Source: Drosophila persimilis
Taxonomy: Eukaryota > Arthropoda > Insecta > Diptera > Drosophilidae
Reading direction: 5' to 3'
NCBI RefSeq assembly: GCF_003286085.1
Contig: NW_020825288.1
Span: forward strand, 8,990,001-9,054,000
DNA length: 64,000 nucleotides
The position numbers and the translations under genes are program-made. Shown in pieces: positions 1 to 12,700 of the stretch (position 1 is its first letter; every line of letters starts with the position of its first letter). Under the pieces are notes generated by a model. That model was not told where the DNA came from. It worked only from the letters and a program-made list of their open reading frames with translations, and searched no databases.

Positions 1-1892
1 AGCCCTGAACCAGCGCATTAACCTGCTAAAGGTGCGGGAGGATGAGCTGATCAAAGTGCGGCAGGAAAATGGGAAGCTGGCCAAGTCACAGGAAACCATT
101 GCCCGGAAATACGCAGGCCTGGACGAGTCCAAGCGAGAGGTGGAAGAAGAGAACATACGCCTCAAGTAAGTGCCAGGGTTTTCAAAATGCATCTAACACA
201 CTCTACTGCTATTGCTACACAGAACACAGTTGGGAACCCAGGACAAGGAGCTGGAGTCGATGCGTCGGGTGGTCCATCACTTTGAGAAGCACAACGAGAA
301 TCTCACCAAGGAGCGGGATGTTTTGCGCAGGGACTTGCAGGCGGAGCATCAACAGCTGGAGCAGATCACCGCCCAGCATCAGGAGTCACAGCACGAGGTG
401 CGCGCCCTAACGGACACCATCACCACCATGGACATCAGGCTGAAGAAGCTCAACGAGGACGCCAACAAGTTGAAGAAGGAGAAGACCAAGAAGATGGATG
501 AAATCCAACACTGGATTGATAAGCTGGATGCCTTGCAGAGTAAATGTTGTCCCAATCTGTCCTTATTTGCTTCTAAGACATGCTTCCCCTCTGTTCAGAC
601 GAAATGCGGTTGAAGGAGAACTACGAGATCGAACTAAAGCGCACTATTAGCGATCTGGAGGCCAAGTGTTCCAAGTTTCAGCAGCAGCACGACGTCTTGG
701 CCAACGAGCGGCAGAGTCTGCAGCGGAATCTCCAGCTGGCCGACGATGATCGACAGAAACTTCGCGACCAGCTGGTCAATCTGCAGTCGCACATAGAGAA
801 GCTAAAGGGAAAGATCTCCTATCGGGATGGGGAGCTGAACAAGCTGCAGCTGCAGATCGATCGCATGGAGAAGGAGCGCCGACTGCTGCGGAACGAGGTG
901 CGACAGGCGCAGCTGGGGCAGCAGCACACCAAGGCCGAGCTGCTGGACAAGCGGAAGGAGAACGATCGCCATGCCAAGTCACTGCAGGAGGACGAGCAGC
1001 GATTGTCGCGCCTGCGCAAGGATGTGGACAACCTGATGAACGAGAAGAATGCCATTAGTGCGGCACTAACCAAGCGCAACGAGGAGTACGATCGACTGAA
1101 GCACACGTTGGAAAACCTGCAGACAGTCTACGACCAGGCGGAGCGTCAGTGCGGCCAGTGCCAGGACGATATGCGGCTGATGGGCGTGGAGATCAAGAAT
1201 TTACGCACCGAACGCGATGTGCTGCGTGCCGATCGCGAGAGTGCAGCCGACTTGCGGCAGGAGCTGCTGCAAATGCATCGCATGCTCAATCAGGAGCGCA
1301 TCAAGGCTCGCGCCCTGCAGGACGAAATGGTCACGCCGATGAATGTGCACCGCTGGCGTCTGCTCAGCGGCAAGGATCCCGAGAAAATGGATCTGCTCGA
1401 ACGCATTCGAATCCTGCGCAAGCAGCTGCTCTCCCAAAACGTGGCCGCCCTGGAGCATGAGCGGGCCCTCAACGAGGCCCAGCAGCTGTATGCGGCCCTG
1501 AAAGAGTTTATGCTGAAGCTGCCCAGCCACAAGGTGCGAGCGGAGTTGAACAGCGTCAAGGTGGGTGGGAAACTCCACTGGAATCTATCCTTAATCCCTT
1601 AAATCTTTCCTTTCAGGCCACGCTATCTGCCAAGGAGCGTAAGCTGAGGGTTCTCAAGGCAGAGCTGAGTGTCAAGGAGGCGGACGAGAAGTCCAATGTC
1701 GTGAAGCTGGAGGAAATGCGCCTCAATCTGGCGCTAACCAAGACACAGCTGCTGGAGGAGAAGAAACGCAAGCAAAAGCTGCTGGAAGAACGCCAGCTCC
1801 TAGAGCAAATGCAGGCCCATTGCTACTCGGCGCCCCCACAGCTGCCACGAACACTAGGAGCGGGCTTTAAGATGGTCACCACCTTGATTTAA
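1..1892 (+). CDS. CFAP58-like coiled-coil protein, 3' part
   Basis: This is the C-terminal 572 residues of a CFAP58-type (CCDC147) protein, a long coiled-coil component of sperm flagella and motile cilia. The exons are 1-165, 223-539, 599-1560 and 1617-1892; all three introns are short GT-AG and preserve frame. The protein is almost entirely Lys/Glu/Gln/Leu-rich heptad repeat. Near the C-terminus is the family signature PMNVHRWR followed by a GKDP motif, which I recognise from CFAP58. The gene starts left of the window. It is convergent with a paralog that carries the same signature (PLHIHRWR, GKDP), with stop codons 46 bp apart. The family call is secure; which of the two is the closer CFAP58 ortholog, and the axonemal role in this fly, are inference. 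Confidence 0.85.
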
Positions 1893-1893
1893 T
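1888..1893 (-). terminator. possible poly(A) signal ATTAAA of the convergent CFAP58-like gene
   Basis: Reading the minus strand, ATTAAA occurs 46 nt past the TGA stop. It overlaps the TAA stop codon of the plus-strand gene. It is the nearest canonical-type signal I see on this strand, and it is consistent with a very short 3' UTR. Confidence 0.4.
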
Positions 1894-1929
1894 CACGAGT
1901 TACGAGCTGGAGCCGGCTGGAGCACACAC

Positions 1930-1935
1930 AATAAA
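1930..1935 (+). terminator. poly(A) signal AATAAA of the left CFAP58-like gene
   Basis: A canonical AATAAA lies 38 nt after the TAA stop. Cleavage 10-30 nt further on would fall inside the last codons of the convergent minus-strand gene (stop at 1939), so the two mRNAs should overlap. Confidence 0.6.
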
Positions 1936-1938
1936 ACC

Positions 1939-4796
1939 TCAGCTGCCATCGGCACTCAGTTTTCTTTTCTTGCAGTCGCCGTAGGCGGAAACGGAGGATT
2001 TCTCGGCGTAGTACTGCTCCGTGTACTTCTCCAGGCAGCGCTTGTGGACGGTTTCAAGACTTGCTTGGCTCTGGCCCTGTTGCTTCATTTTGGTCTGGCA
2101 CTCCTTGATGAGACAGTCGCGGCTCTTCAGATCGATCTCGTTGATTATCAGCTCGGCCTTGATGACCCGCAACTGGTTTCTCTGCTGACGATTGATGCGC
2201 TGCTGGGTGCAGAGCTTCTCCCGGACACTGGGATCCGGCATGTGCTTGATGCGCGCCTTGAAGGTCTCGAACAATCGCTCCGAATCTTGCAGCTTGTTGG
2301 CCATATTCAGGCGTTCCACATTGAGGCGCATGTTCTGCTTGAGCAGGGCCTGGATCTTGCGTATGAGCTCGTAGCGTCGGGGGTCCTTGCCGAGTATCAC
2401 GCGCCAGCGATGAATGTGCAAGGGACTGGCCATCTCCGATGTGAAGGCAGAGATACGTACGCGCTCCTGCATGAGCTGTCGCTCCAGTCGCACCACATCC
2501 TGACGCATGGCCGCCCTGTTGCCCACCTCCCGCTGCATGCACTGGTGGGACATTCGCAAGTTCACAATCTCCATTTTGAGCAGGCGAATGTCCTCCAGCC
2601 GCTGATTGTACTGCGACGTGCCCCTGTCGATGGCCGACTGCATGATGGCCTCCTTCTCGCGCAGCAGCCGCACCTCGTCGTTGCGCCTCACCATCTGCAG
2701 GCCCACCAAGCTCTTCTCCTTGTTCACCTCGTCCAGGGAGCAGGAGATTTGCTTGAAGCGCTTCTCGTCCTCGTCTATCGTGTGCTGTGCCTGCTCGAAC
2801 CGGATCTTCATTTCGTGCAGATCGACGCGCGTGTTGGCCAGCAGCCGGTCTTTCCCGTGGATCTCGTTCTGCTTCTGCTTTACGGTGCTCTTCAGGTGAT
2901 CGATCTGATTACTCAGCGAGGAGATCTCCTTCTCGTTCGAGGCCACCGTGCCAGACAGCTGGTTGATCTGGTGCGTCAGCCGGGTCACAGTGGCCTGCAG
3001 TATCTGACGATCGCGCGTGCACAGGTCCATCGTTTTGAGCAGCATCACCCGTTCCGAGTGGGCGATCTCCATTTGCTTCTTGGCATTCATGAAATCCTGA
3101 TGCTTGCGCTGCAGCTCTTCTTGGATAAACTCCAGTCGCTCGGTCTTTATCTGCAGCGTCTCTACGAAAGGAGGAGGTTTTAATGGGTTCCTAAGATCCC
3201 GGAAGTCACTTAAATGCCTCACCTTCTATGCTCTCGATCTTCTTGTGCGCTTCATTGATCTCCACGGCCAGCTCTCGCTTCTCCCGGGTAATCCTCTGCA
3301 CCGTCAGTTCCTTCTCGTCCAGCTTCTTGTTGGCCCGCAAGAGGTCGACATTCACATCCTGAAGTTGAGAACGAATAGAGGCCATTCCATGGCGTAGTCC
3401 GGCGACCACATCATTAATGCGACCAATCTCCAGTTGTAGCTTGCCCCGGGCGCGGTTAATGTCGTCCTTCTGCTGGGTAATCTCATCCAGCTTGGCCATC
3501 GTTATTGATTGCTTCTTCTCCATGGCTTTGATCTCGTTGCTGCCAACAGAGTGAGGAAGGGAGGGTCATTAGGGTGGTATCCACCCTGGAAGAGGAGACT
3601 TACTCTTTAACTATGATCTGATCATTCAAGTCGGAGTTCTTTTTGACAAGCTGAATGAAGCGACGTTCCAGCAGCACAGCATCGTCGGTTTTCTTTTTCA
3701 GATCGCGATCAACGTTGCGCCGATAGGCCTCCAGCTCTTCATTGTCCCGGCGAAGGGCATTGTTCATGTCCTCCGACAGCTTGAGGTTCATCACCAGACG
3801 GTTCTTCTCCTCCTGCTTGTGGTGGAATGTCCTGCTCACCGTATAGTTCTCGCGGGAGAGACGTTCATTGGTCAACTTGAGCCTGTCGTTCATGGCCATC
3901 ACTTCGGACTTTTCCTTTTCGATGTACTTTAATATATGCAGGGTCTGCAGGGCTGCATCCAGTTCCTTCTGCACTGACATAATTCTTTCCTCGTAGACCT
4001 CGCAGTCCTTGCGATGCTTGGATATAAGCTTGAAGCTGTCGGACTCCAATATCTTGAGGCGAATCTGCTGGCCAGCGATGGTCTCGCGCAGCGACTGGAT
4101 CACCGAGTCCAGAGTTTCGGAGTAAATGCGATTCAGTTCCAAACGTTTCTGATAATCCTTCAATTCACCTGCCACACGGTCGCGTTCTCTGTAGACCATG
4201 CCACGGATGCGGGTCTCCTTCCTGAAAATCGCACAAGGAGAATCCTTAGAAAGGACACTCCTCTTGGATATGTTTCAGTTAACCTACTGACTGAGACGAT
4301 TCTCCTGGGCCTCGGCCCTTGTGAGACGTGGTGCGCCTTGAACGAGCGTCGATAGTTGATCCTGCATGAGGGCCTCCCGATGCTTCACTGCGTCCGTGGT
4401 CCGCCAGGAGTCGGCCAGGGCCTCACGCAGCTTCTCCATCATCGCCTCCGATATGGCCGTTGTCCGCAGGGCCAGGTCCAGCTTCTCGTCTGCCATCACC
4501 ACCTTCACGTGCATGGCCACGCCGTTTTCCACTTCACTGACGTACCGGGAATGGATCCTCGCCAGAATATCCACATATCGTTTGACCTTGGACGCCACGG
4601 AGTTTTGCCGCGCCGACAGGTGCTGCACAAGCTGGTAGGATGTGGCAAAGAATCCCTCGTCTAGATCTTCAATTAGGTCGAGCTGCGCGACCTCCAGTTT
4701 GTCCGGAAACAGCTCTTCCAATGGCACCTCTGGCTCTTCCGGGACGACGGCTTTGGTAGACCGGTTTTTGGAAGCATTGCGCTTTCGGGCGGACAT
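1939..4796 (-). CDS. CFAP58-like coiled-coil protein (second paralog)
   Basis: This is a complete 888-residue coiled-coil protein of the CFAP58/CCDC147 family, close to the roughly 870 residues of vertebrate CFAP58. Exons in transcription order are 4796-4288, 4221-3604, 3539-3223 and 3161-1939; every junction is GT-AG and keeps frame. The start is the ATG that opens MSARKRN, a short basic and Pro/Glu-rich head before the coiled coil. Coiled-coil heptads fill about residues 80-800. The family motif PLHIHRWR plus GKDP lies in the last exon. The tail is basic and ends in SADGS. A role in sperm-tail or cilium assembly follows from the family, not from the DNA. The paralog lies convergently at 1-1892, so a local duplication with inversion is the simplest history. 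Confidence 0.88.
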
Positions 4797-5609
4797 TTCT
4801 CGACAATGAACGGGGTGGAAACCAAATCAAAGAAATGGACGAATTGAATGCACAAAAGGTGCAACGCAACGAAAGGGTGTGGGTGGGGTGTGTGTGTGTA
4901 AGAAGGGAAAAAGAAGCTCCCCTTGCAATTGAAACGAATAGTGTAATGAATGAATTCAAACTAAATCAATACCAACTACATGATTCTGATGTATTCAGAG
5001 AGGTCTACTAGACCTCTTGAGGGATGTTACCCTGCTTAGCGGTTATCCTTTTAGCCCAAGATAATTATTTCTAAGTCCAGAAAGATGATGACCTGAAATC
5101 CTGAGAGATAATTCTTGGCATGTACAACTTTTGAAGACTCTCATCTACTAGATTCCCAAATATTATTACAATCGATGTTGACAGTCAGAATGCAGAAAAT
5201 AGGTTTGATTCTCACGCCTCGAAATCTTTCTCTCTCTCTGTGTCTCTTCCAGTGTGACTTAGCTTAGCTTTCCACCGCTCTTTTCTAGTGAGACTTTTAC
5301 TTGTACGTGTCCGCGATCCTCGACCAAAAGACTACTGCTCTAACCTCACAATATGTTAGGTTAGGTAACCTTCACCTAACCTTACAATATGTATCCTTAA
5401 TCATATCGTTAGGTTTATGGCAATGGGTATTCCATTTTTGAAGATCTTATAGATCTAAAACAGCGGTGGGCACGCTTCGAGTTAAGCCTCGTCCTGTAAA
5501 CAATATGTATATTGTTTTTGTATGTAGTATTCTTATAATGAAAACTGCTCAAAACTTGGAGGCACAAATGTGCTCCACAACACAATAAAAACGATTTTTC
5601 CTTTTTGAT
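4797..5609. other. intergenic: CFAP58-like 5' end to LST2 3' end
   Basis: No coding signal is visible. It should hold the short 5' leader and promoter of the minus-strand CFAP58-like gene (just above 4796; no clear TATA box seen). At 5341-5395 there is an imperfect inverted repeat of the type GGTTAGGT/ACCTAACC flanked by two direct copies of ACAATATG (5348-5355 and 5384-5391). Confidence 0.6.
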
Positions 5610-6707
5610 TTTATTTAAGCATAAAATTGCATATATTTCTTAAACAGAGATGTTTACAGATTATTTCGTTTTGTTACACTTTTTTTTGTTGTTTTGTTTT
5701 ATACAAGTTTGGATCAGAAAATATATATATATTGTATTGTATATATGTATCTTTTGTGGTACTGGATACTGGATACACGGTTACTATTTATTGTTTTGAA
5801 ATACTTTTGAAATTTAAGGATTCCATATTCCGATTACACACAGATACAGATTACGGATTACACGACAACCATACAATATGCCATCGAAAGTCAAGAAAGA
5901 GGTGAACGAACGAACGAACGAACGCGTTTTACAAATAAAATAATTAATACATACGAAAATTACGATAAATCACAAAAAATGTTTCGCAAATTTTTGCTAC
6001 AATTAACGGCTACTATCATCGCGTGATCATCCTATATATACTTCCTCGAATCAATGCTAGAAAAATATACACTTATACGATATACGATATATATATTTAT
6101 ATATTTGTCCCGATATATATCGTAGGACCTTGGCTAGTGACAAAAAGATTTGCAATGTTTTAAAGCTAGAGCTAGGTGCTCCCGTAAGCCCTCAATAAAC
6201 AGAAACAGAAACAGCAACAGAAAAGTAAAGACTAACAAAAACGAATACGTATTTTTCGATCTACTATTGAAATGCTGGCCACGACCAAACTTATAGCTGG
6301 CGCCATCTGTTGACAAGTCTGAATTGATATGAACCCAATTAAATATATATGTATATACGCATATACTCGTATAGTCTTATATTGTAGACAGAAAATCGAA
6401 GCATAACCCGCTCAATGGTTGGTCATTGTTTTTGAAGATAAAAACAAATATATATATACATAATTCATTGATTATGTATAGTCATTTATATATAGTATAT
6501 ATATCTGATCGATCTATTTATGCAAGCTCTCGCTTTGTGCATGGATTTAGGTTTAGGATTACGTATCAAATAAAGAAAACAATTTTTGTAGAACAATTGC
6601 GTTTCACAGTTTGCTTTTCCATCTTCTCGCCCTCGTCCTCGCCGTCGTCCGCTCGCGTCACTTATTTTTTGGTCATCAGCTGCGCCGCAAAGCGCCAATG
6701 GCCGGTC
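5610..6707 (-). other. LST2 3' UTR with AATAAA at 5610-5615
   Basis: Downstream of the LST2 stop the minus strand is A+T-rich and non-coding for about 1.1 kb. A canonical AATAAA is read on the minus strand at 5615-5610. The extent is inferred from this signal. At 5905-5922 there is a (CGAA)n tract; TATA-rich simple sequence occupies 6060-6120 and 6340-6500. Confidence 0.5.
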
Positions 6708-9700
6708 CTAAGAGGCGGTCGCCGTCTGCACTCGTCCAGCCTGGCTCTGCATCTGAACGCCAACATTGACGCTGACGCTTGTGGTGGTGGAGGAGGAGCG
6801 GACCTGGACTTCGCGCACATAGCAGTCGCGACAGACGCGCACCGCCTTCGTGAGGCCGTATTTGGGCAGTGGGGCGGTCGCATTCGAGCAGACACCGCAA
6901 AAGACGCCGCCACAGTTGCGACAGTGATGACGGCGCCGGAAGGCAGTGAAGGGCGTCTGGCAGGACATGCAACGTGGCGCCTTGCCATCGGGTATCCAGG
7001 CTGGCGGCGCAAGTGTTGCCGCGGCTGTTGCTGTCGATGTGGACGAAGGCATTTGGGTTTCGTTGTTGCTCTGCAGGCGGCGACGGCTGCTGCCGCTTCG
7101 TGTGCTCACGGGGGAATTCTGTTCGGAGCTGGAACTGGTCGATGAGGCGCTGGAGGGGGTATTGCTGCCCACGGAATTGTTGCGCTGACGCTGCAGTTGC
7201 ACTTGAACTTGATGCTGGTGCTGCTGCTGCTGGTGGTCCTGCTGCTGTTGCATCTCCTGCTCCTGCTGGTGCACAGGCGCTGGCATGCTCCTGGCAATAG
7301 TCTCCTGATCACCCAGACTTCGACTGCGCGTCACATGGTTGCGGGTCGTGGCGGAACTGCTACTGGTGTTGCTGCTGCTCGGATTATCGATGGTGTTGTT
7401 GCGCTGCATCGTGGCGCCGGCAGAGTGACGGGAGCCAGCGCTGAACACATTGTCCAGCTCTGGATTAACCTCCTCGGCTGAGTAAATGCTTTGATTGGAG
7501 CCGGCGCTCTCCTGTATCACATCGTTTTCGGAGGCACGGAACTCGAACAGCTCCGACTCCTTTGTCTTTTCCGGTATCTCGATCTGCTCCTCCTCCACGG
7601 ACGACATATTCATGAGGAACACGCTGCGCAATATCTGCCGCAAGTCGGAGGCAAAGTTCGTCTGCAGCTGATCGGCAACGCCAGCAATGCACACGAATAG
7701 ACGGTGCAGTAGGTTCTCGGTGCTCCTGGGAAACAGAGATTTAAGGGTTATTGGGGAAATTCCATTACAAAGCAAACAAAACTCACTTGAACTTGAGGCG
7801 GGCCGTGGTGTTGCGCATCGCAAGCGATACATCGTCGGAGAGCGAGGATGCGGCACTAGTGTCGCCACTGGCCAGGCCCTGCTCCTGCTGTTCCACCTCC
7901 ACGGCGGCCTCCATGCTGCACCGCTTACGTCCGCTGCGTGTCAGACGATGTGGATGCGGTTGATGATGGTGTGGCTGGTGTTGCAGCTGTTGCTGGTGCG
8001 TCGAGTGATGGTGGTGGTGGTGGTGGCGATGATGATGGCGATGACTGTGACTGTGACTGTGACTATGCCGTTGGCGGCTGCTCTGGAGGGTCTGCTGTTC
8101 CTGCTGCTGCTGCTGCTGTTCCTGTTCCTCTGTCGATTTGATTGTCTCTCCTTGGTCTCTGTGTGGTTCGCTGTCATCGCTGCTGGCTAGACGCAGCCGC
8201 TGCAATGCAGCGCTCGTACTGGGCTCCTCCTCATCCTCCTTTCTGTGACCCTGCTGCTGCGGCTGCTCTTGCTGCTGGTCCCCCGTTCCGTACTCATCAT
8301 CATCTTCGCTGGCCACGAAGTTATCCGTGAGTGGAACCTGTTGCGGTTGCAGTAGATTTCCCAGATTCGTGTTGGGTATAAGATACCCAGAGGCACAATC
8401 CGCGGCCACAATGTCTTTGAGCAGCTGCTCCTCGTCTGTATCATCCTCTGTATCCTCCAGTTCGTCCTCCTCCTCATCCTCCTCCTCATCCTCATCTTCG
8501 TCATCGCCGTCTGACCAATCGGCTGGGGGATGTGTAGAGTTGCTGCTGGCCGCCGACGATGTCGTGGAGGCAATCGAATGCGAGGGCGTTGGCGATGGTG
8601 CCGGCGATGCTGTGGGCGTACTGCTGGCCGATAGCGATAACATGGACGGAGAGCGTGGCGGCAACGTCGTTGATTCGTTGCTATTCTGCTGATTGTTGTT
8701 GTTATTCCGCTGATCTACCAGTCGCTCCACAGTTCCAGCACCACTGCCACTGCCAGTGCCACTGCTGCTGCTGCTGCTCTTGTTGTTGTTGTTATTGTTG
8801 CTGCTTGTTGTCGGAGTGGAGCTATGCTCTGGAGTGGGTGCCTCTATGCTGCTGGAGCCCACAGGCACCTGAAAGGCAGAGAAAACACCATTAAAAACCA
8901 TAAATAAAAGGTACATCCGTAGGATTCCAACCTTTGTGTTGATATCCTCATTGGTGCACAAGAGTTTCTCCAATTGATAGAGCTCCTGGTTGTTGAGGTT
9001 CCTCAGGAGATCCCGTATCTTGATCAGGATCGTGCGAAACGGACGAAACATCTCCGACAGCTGATCCCCCGGCATATCCATATCGAGCGGCCCCTTGGCA
9101 TAGACCACAAGACCGGCGACAATGGCCAGACGTGGAATGGAGAACATCAGACCCGGATCGAAGGCATCCACCATATCCTGATCGAGCAGACCGATCTTCA
9201 GGGCACGCTGCAGCGTCTCCGAGAAGAGGACACCGATCCACTGCTGCATCTCGTACTCGTGCCGGGATTTCACCTGCACCATGGCGCTCACGTAGCTCAG
9301 CTCGAACTCGGCAAAGAGGCGATCGAAGATCTTCAAGCTTTCGTACAGCTGCTCGGTGGTGTAGTCGTTGAGGTCCAGATGGAGGGTCTTGCTGTTGGGG
9401 ACATTATTCCGCAGGCATTGATCTCTGAGGAGGACCCGCACATTGCCCAGACTCTTGGTGACGGCCTGGGCCAGAGGTCGCATCTCCTTGCTCTCCACCT
9501 CACGATTCATGATCGAAGAGCCGGCCGCCAGGCACTCGGCGCCGAACCACAGCTGTCCGGCGAGATTCTCCTGCAGCACTTCCTCTGGGAACTTGGCGCG
9601 AAATGCGCGCGGATCACGATCCTCGCCGAGCAGCTCCTCCATAATCAGATTCGTGATCGACAGCACCTTGTCCTGTAGAAGAAGAAGGGGTTTAGTGGAC

Positions 9701-12700
9701 GGCGAGACACCTCTACACCGAGCTCCTTGTTCCTCTCGTACCTGATTCTGTCGCAGTCTGCTGACCAATCGGGAGCATCGATCCGGCTCTGCCCGTCCAT
9801 CGAAGCTGTCCAGTTCGCTGGCCACCGCCGTCAGCGATCGATCGGCATGGAAAAAGCGCGCCAGCAGCGACTTGTCATCGGCCTGCAAGTGCATGTGGGG
9901 GAAATGCGGATATTTATGGATGAGTAACAAGTTCCAACGATAAGGCTTATCGCCCCAGAGTCAATTGCAGTGCAAATTATTATCAAGAGGGGTTTGGGGA
10001 TGGGGAGGTGGCGGGCCATCGCGCTGAACCGCAAAGAGCGTGTGACAAGTGCATGGCGGATGATACCCCGGCGTAGGCGGTGACGATGATTCACGAGCTC
10101 CACTAGACACGTAGAAACGCTGTCACACAGAGTGACGTTTAATTAGAGCTCCGCTTTTGTTGTGGTTTGTTTTTTTTGTGGCTTTTTTGTTGGATTTCAC
10201 AACAAATCATCGAATCACGTATTCATTGTATATAAAGTCGGTTGAGAGGTGGTATCTTTAGTAGATAGTGGACTAAACACGATCCATATGTAAAGCTTAG
10301 GACGGGGTTCCCATGTATACCCGGTACTGGGAGAGTAGAGGGGTATATTCGATTTGTTGCGACAAACGGAAGGAAGCGTTTCCGACCCCATTAAGTAAAT
10401 ATATTCCTTATCAGCATCATTAGCCGAGTCGATATAGACAGGCAGACTGTCCGTCTGACTTTTTTGACGCCTAGTACTCATTATTATAACCAGAAGGGGC
10501 AAATTGACCTTTCATGGGCATACTCTTTCCCAAATACTGACTGAGTATCGGGGATGTGTAGACCCTAAAAAAACTATCTTTGAATCCACTGCAAACGATC
10601 TCATCTTTATTGGCATAATCACTCGAAAGAAACCCAAACAACAGATCTTTAGGAATTCAAATCAATTTTTGTTAACAGAATTTTGTTATAGCAAAACTAT
10701 AGAAGTTTTTTAAAGAAATGTTAAGAAAAATCATAGGTTTTTTATGGAAAGGCTTTTCTACTAACGATTTGGTTCTAAGGCAAATCAAAGTCGGATTTAG
10801 CTTTGCTTTGGGCAGAATACCCATAATCTATAACCCACAACGGCTAGAAAGGTGCATACTATATATTTTAGTGGTACTATTCAAAGGATTGCCATAAACC
10901 TGTGACCAAATACTAACCAGAAATCTGAAAAACTACCAAATCAAACGAATTAATGGAGCAATGGAAATGCCTGTTGATGTAATGCTCTCTCTGCAAGCCT
11001 CGTCTGCAGTTGAATAATCCAACAATAGAGGTGTTAACAAGCGAAGAAAACTAAAGATGATGCAATGCACTGGTCCCCCAACTTCGGTGTGGAGCCCAAA
11101 CAACAATACATTTTTGTTATCGAACATGCAACACAGGGCACAGATGGTGATTCGAATTTTAATGATATGGATTCATCGGCAGAATCACGTGGCTGCAATT
11201 AAGCGGAGGAGCTGCCTGCCCAAAAGCACGAGATTCTGAGTAGCAGAGAGAGAGAGAGAGAGAGAAGCAGAGATCTATACAGAAGCAGGGGACAGATCCA
11301 AAGAGAGACAACAATAAACAGCGTTTTATCGGCAGTTGAACTTGTTTTCTCCTTCGCATGTCTGTGTGGGCTCTCTCTGCTTGGTCTTTGCTCTCTTTAA
11401 ATTCGAACTACAACAAAAACGGTATAAAACGGAGTACACAGAGTGCCGTAAGATCGAAGGAGGGAACGGCCCATAAGATCAGCTAAATATCGGGAGGGGG
11501 AGCAAGGGGAAAGGAAACAAATTGTACGAAATGTGTTTATTATAAAGGTAAACACCAACACCAATCCAAATATCGTTGACTCTTTGCCTTCAAAACTGCG
11601 CAGCAGGCGACGACGACGCGTCACTGAGATGGAAATGGGGTTTACCAGGCTGCCCGGCCAAGGTATATTCAAGAGAAGGTGATGCCAATCGTACTCTCCA
11701 TTTGCATTAGCAGGATTTCTGTAGAGGTTTACTTATAACCTGGTTCTATATTGGGGGGGCCTTCGTGGAATGCAGGGCGAAAGACAGTTTGTTTGCTGTA
11801 CGAATTACCCATAAGTGAACGGACACATTCGTTTCATAAAAGACACAGACAATATGGTAAACTTTTGTGAAAATCAAAAACAGAGGCTGGCTGAATATTT
11901 TGGTAATATTCCAATATTGTAGGAAAAAATACAACCATTTGGGTAGGATTCCTTTATTGCTTCAAAAAACCGATAATCAGCTGTTTTTAGGTGCCATTCA
12001 CATGTGAACGTCGAAGAATTGTGCCCAAAAGTCTCCGATTCGGCCTCACCTTCTTTATTTACAAACTGTTAAGCCCTGATTCAAGCAAATAAATAATTCA
12101 AGGGAAATTTGTGTGCAACAATAACAACAACCAGAAAAGTTAATTACACTTTTAGCTAGATTTCCAGTTACACGATAAAGCCGCAACACAACCACCTCTT
12201 CCCACTACATATTCCGGTGTGTTGCAGGTGAATGTCTATGAATGATTCACACACAGAAAATCGATGAATCGATGCAGAAAATTGTATTTGTATTCGTATT
12301 GGTTCGATACGATTTCGTCATATGTAAGACCATAGGCCTCAAGGTAAACCACACACACACGAAAAAGGGTAATATGTTTTATTGATGTTTAAACAACAAT
12401 TTAATGAGCAGAAAATGTTTCTGGAAATGTTTGAAGGTGGAAACCACACAACATTCGTTTTGAAATTGAGAATACTATAGGTTGAGGCAAGGCCATGACT
12501 AGTTCAATGACTGGAGACGCACGCTTCGCTCAGTGCCACACACGTTCTCTCCACCTCCCCGCCCGTCGGTGGCACTCAATACAGCACCTCCCTTCTCGCT
12601 CGCTCGCTAGCTCTCGCCATCTCCGGTTCTGGCCATCATTTCCCGCTCTCTCTCTCTCGTTCTGGCCGTCATGACAACACTGTTTGGCCAAAACGGTGTG

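Noticed and set aside
2044-3183. 379-codon plus-strand open frame
   Set aside because: It is the antisense shadow of the last exon of the minus-strand CFAP58-like gene. Its Leu/His-rich composition reflects the Gln/Lys/Glu codons opposite.
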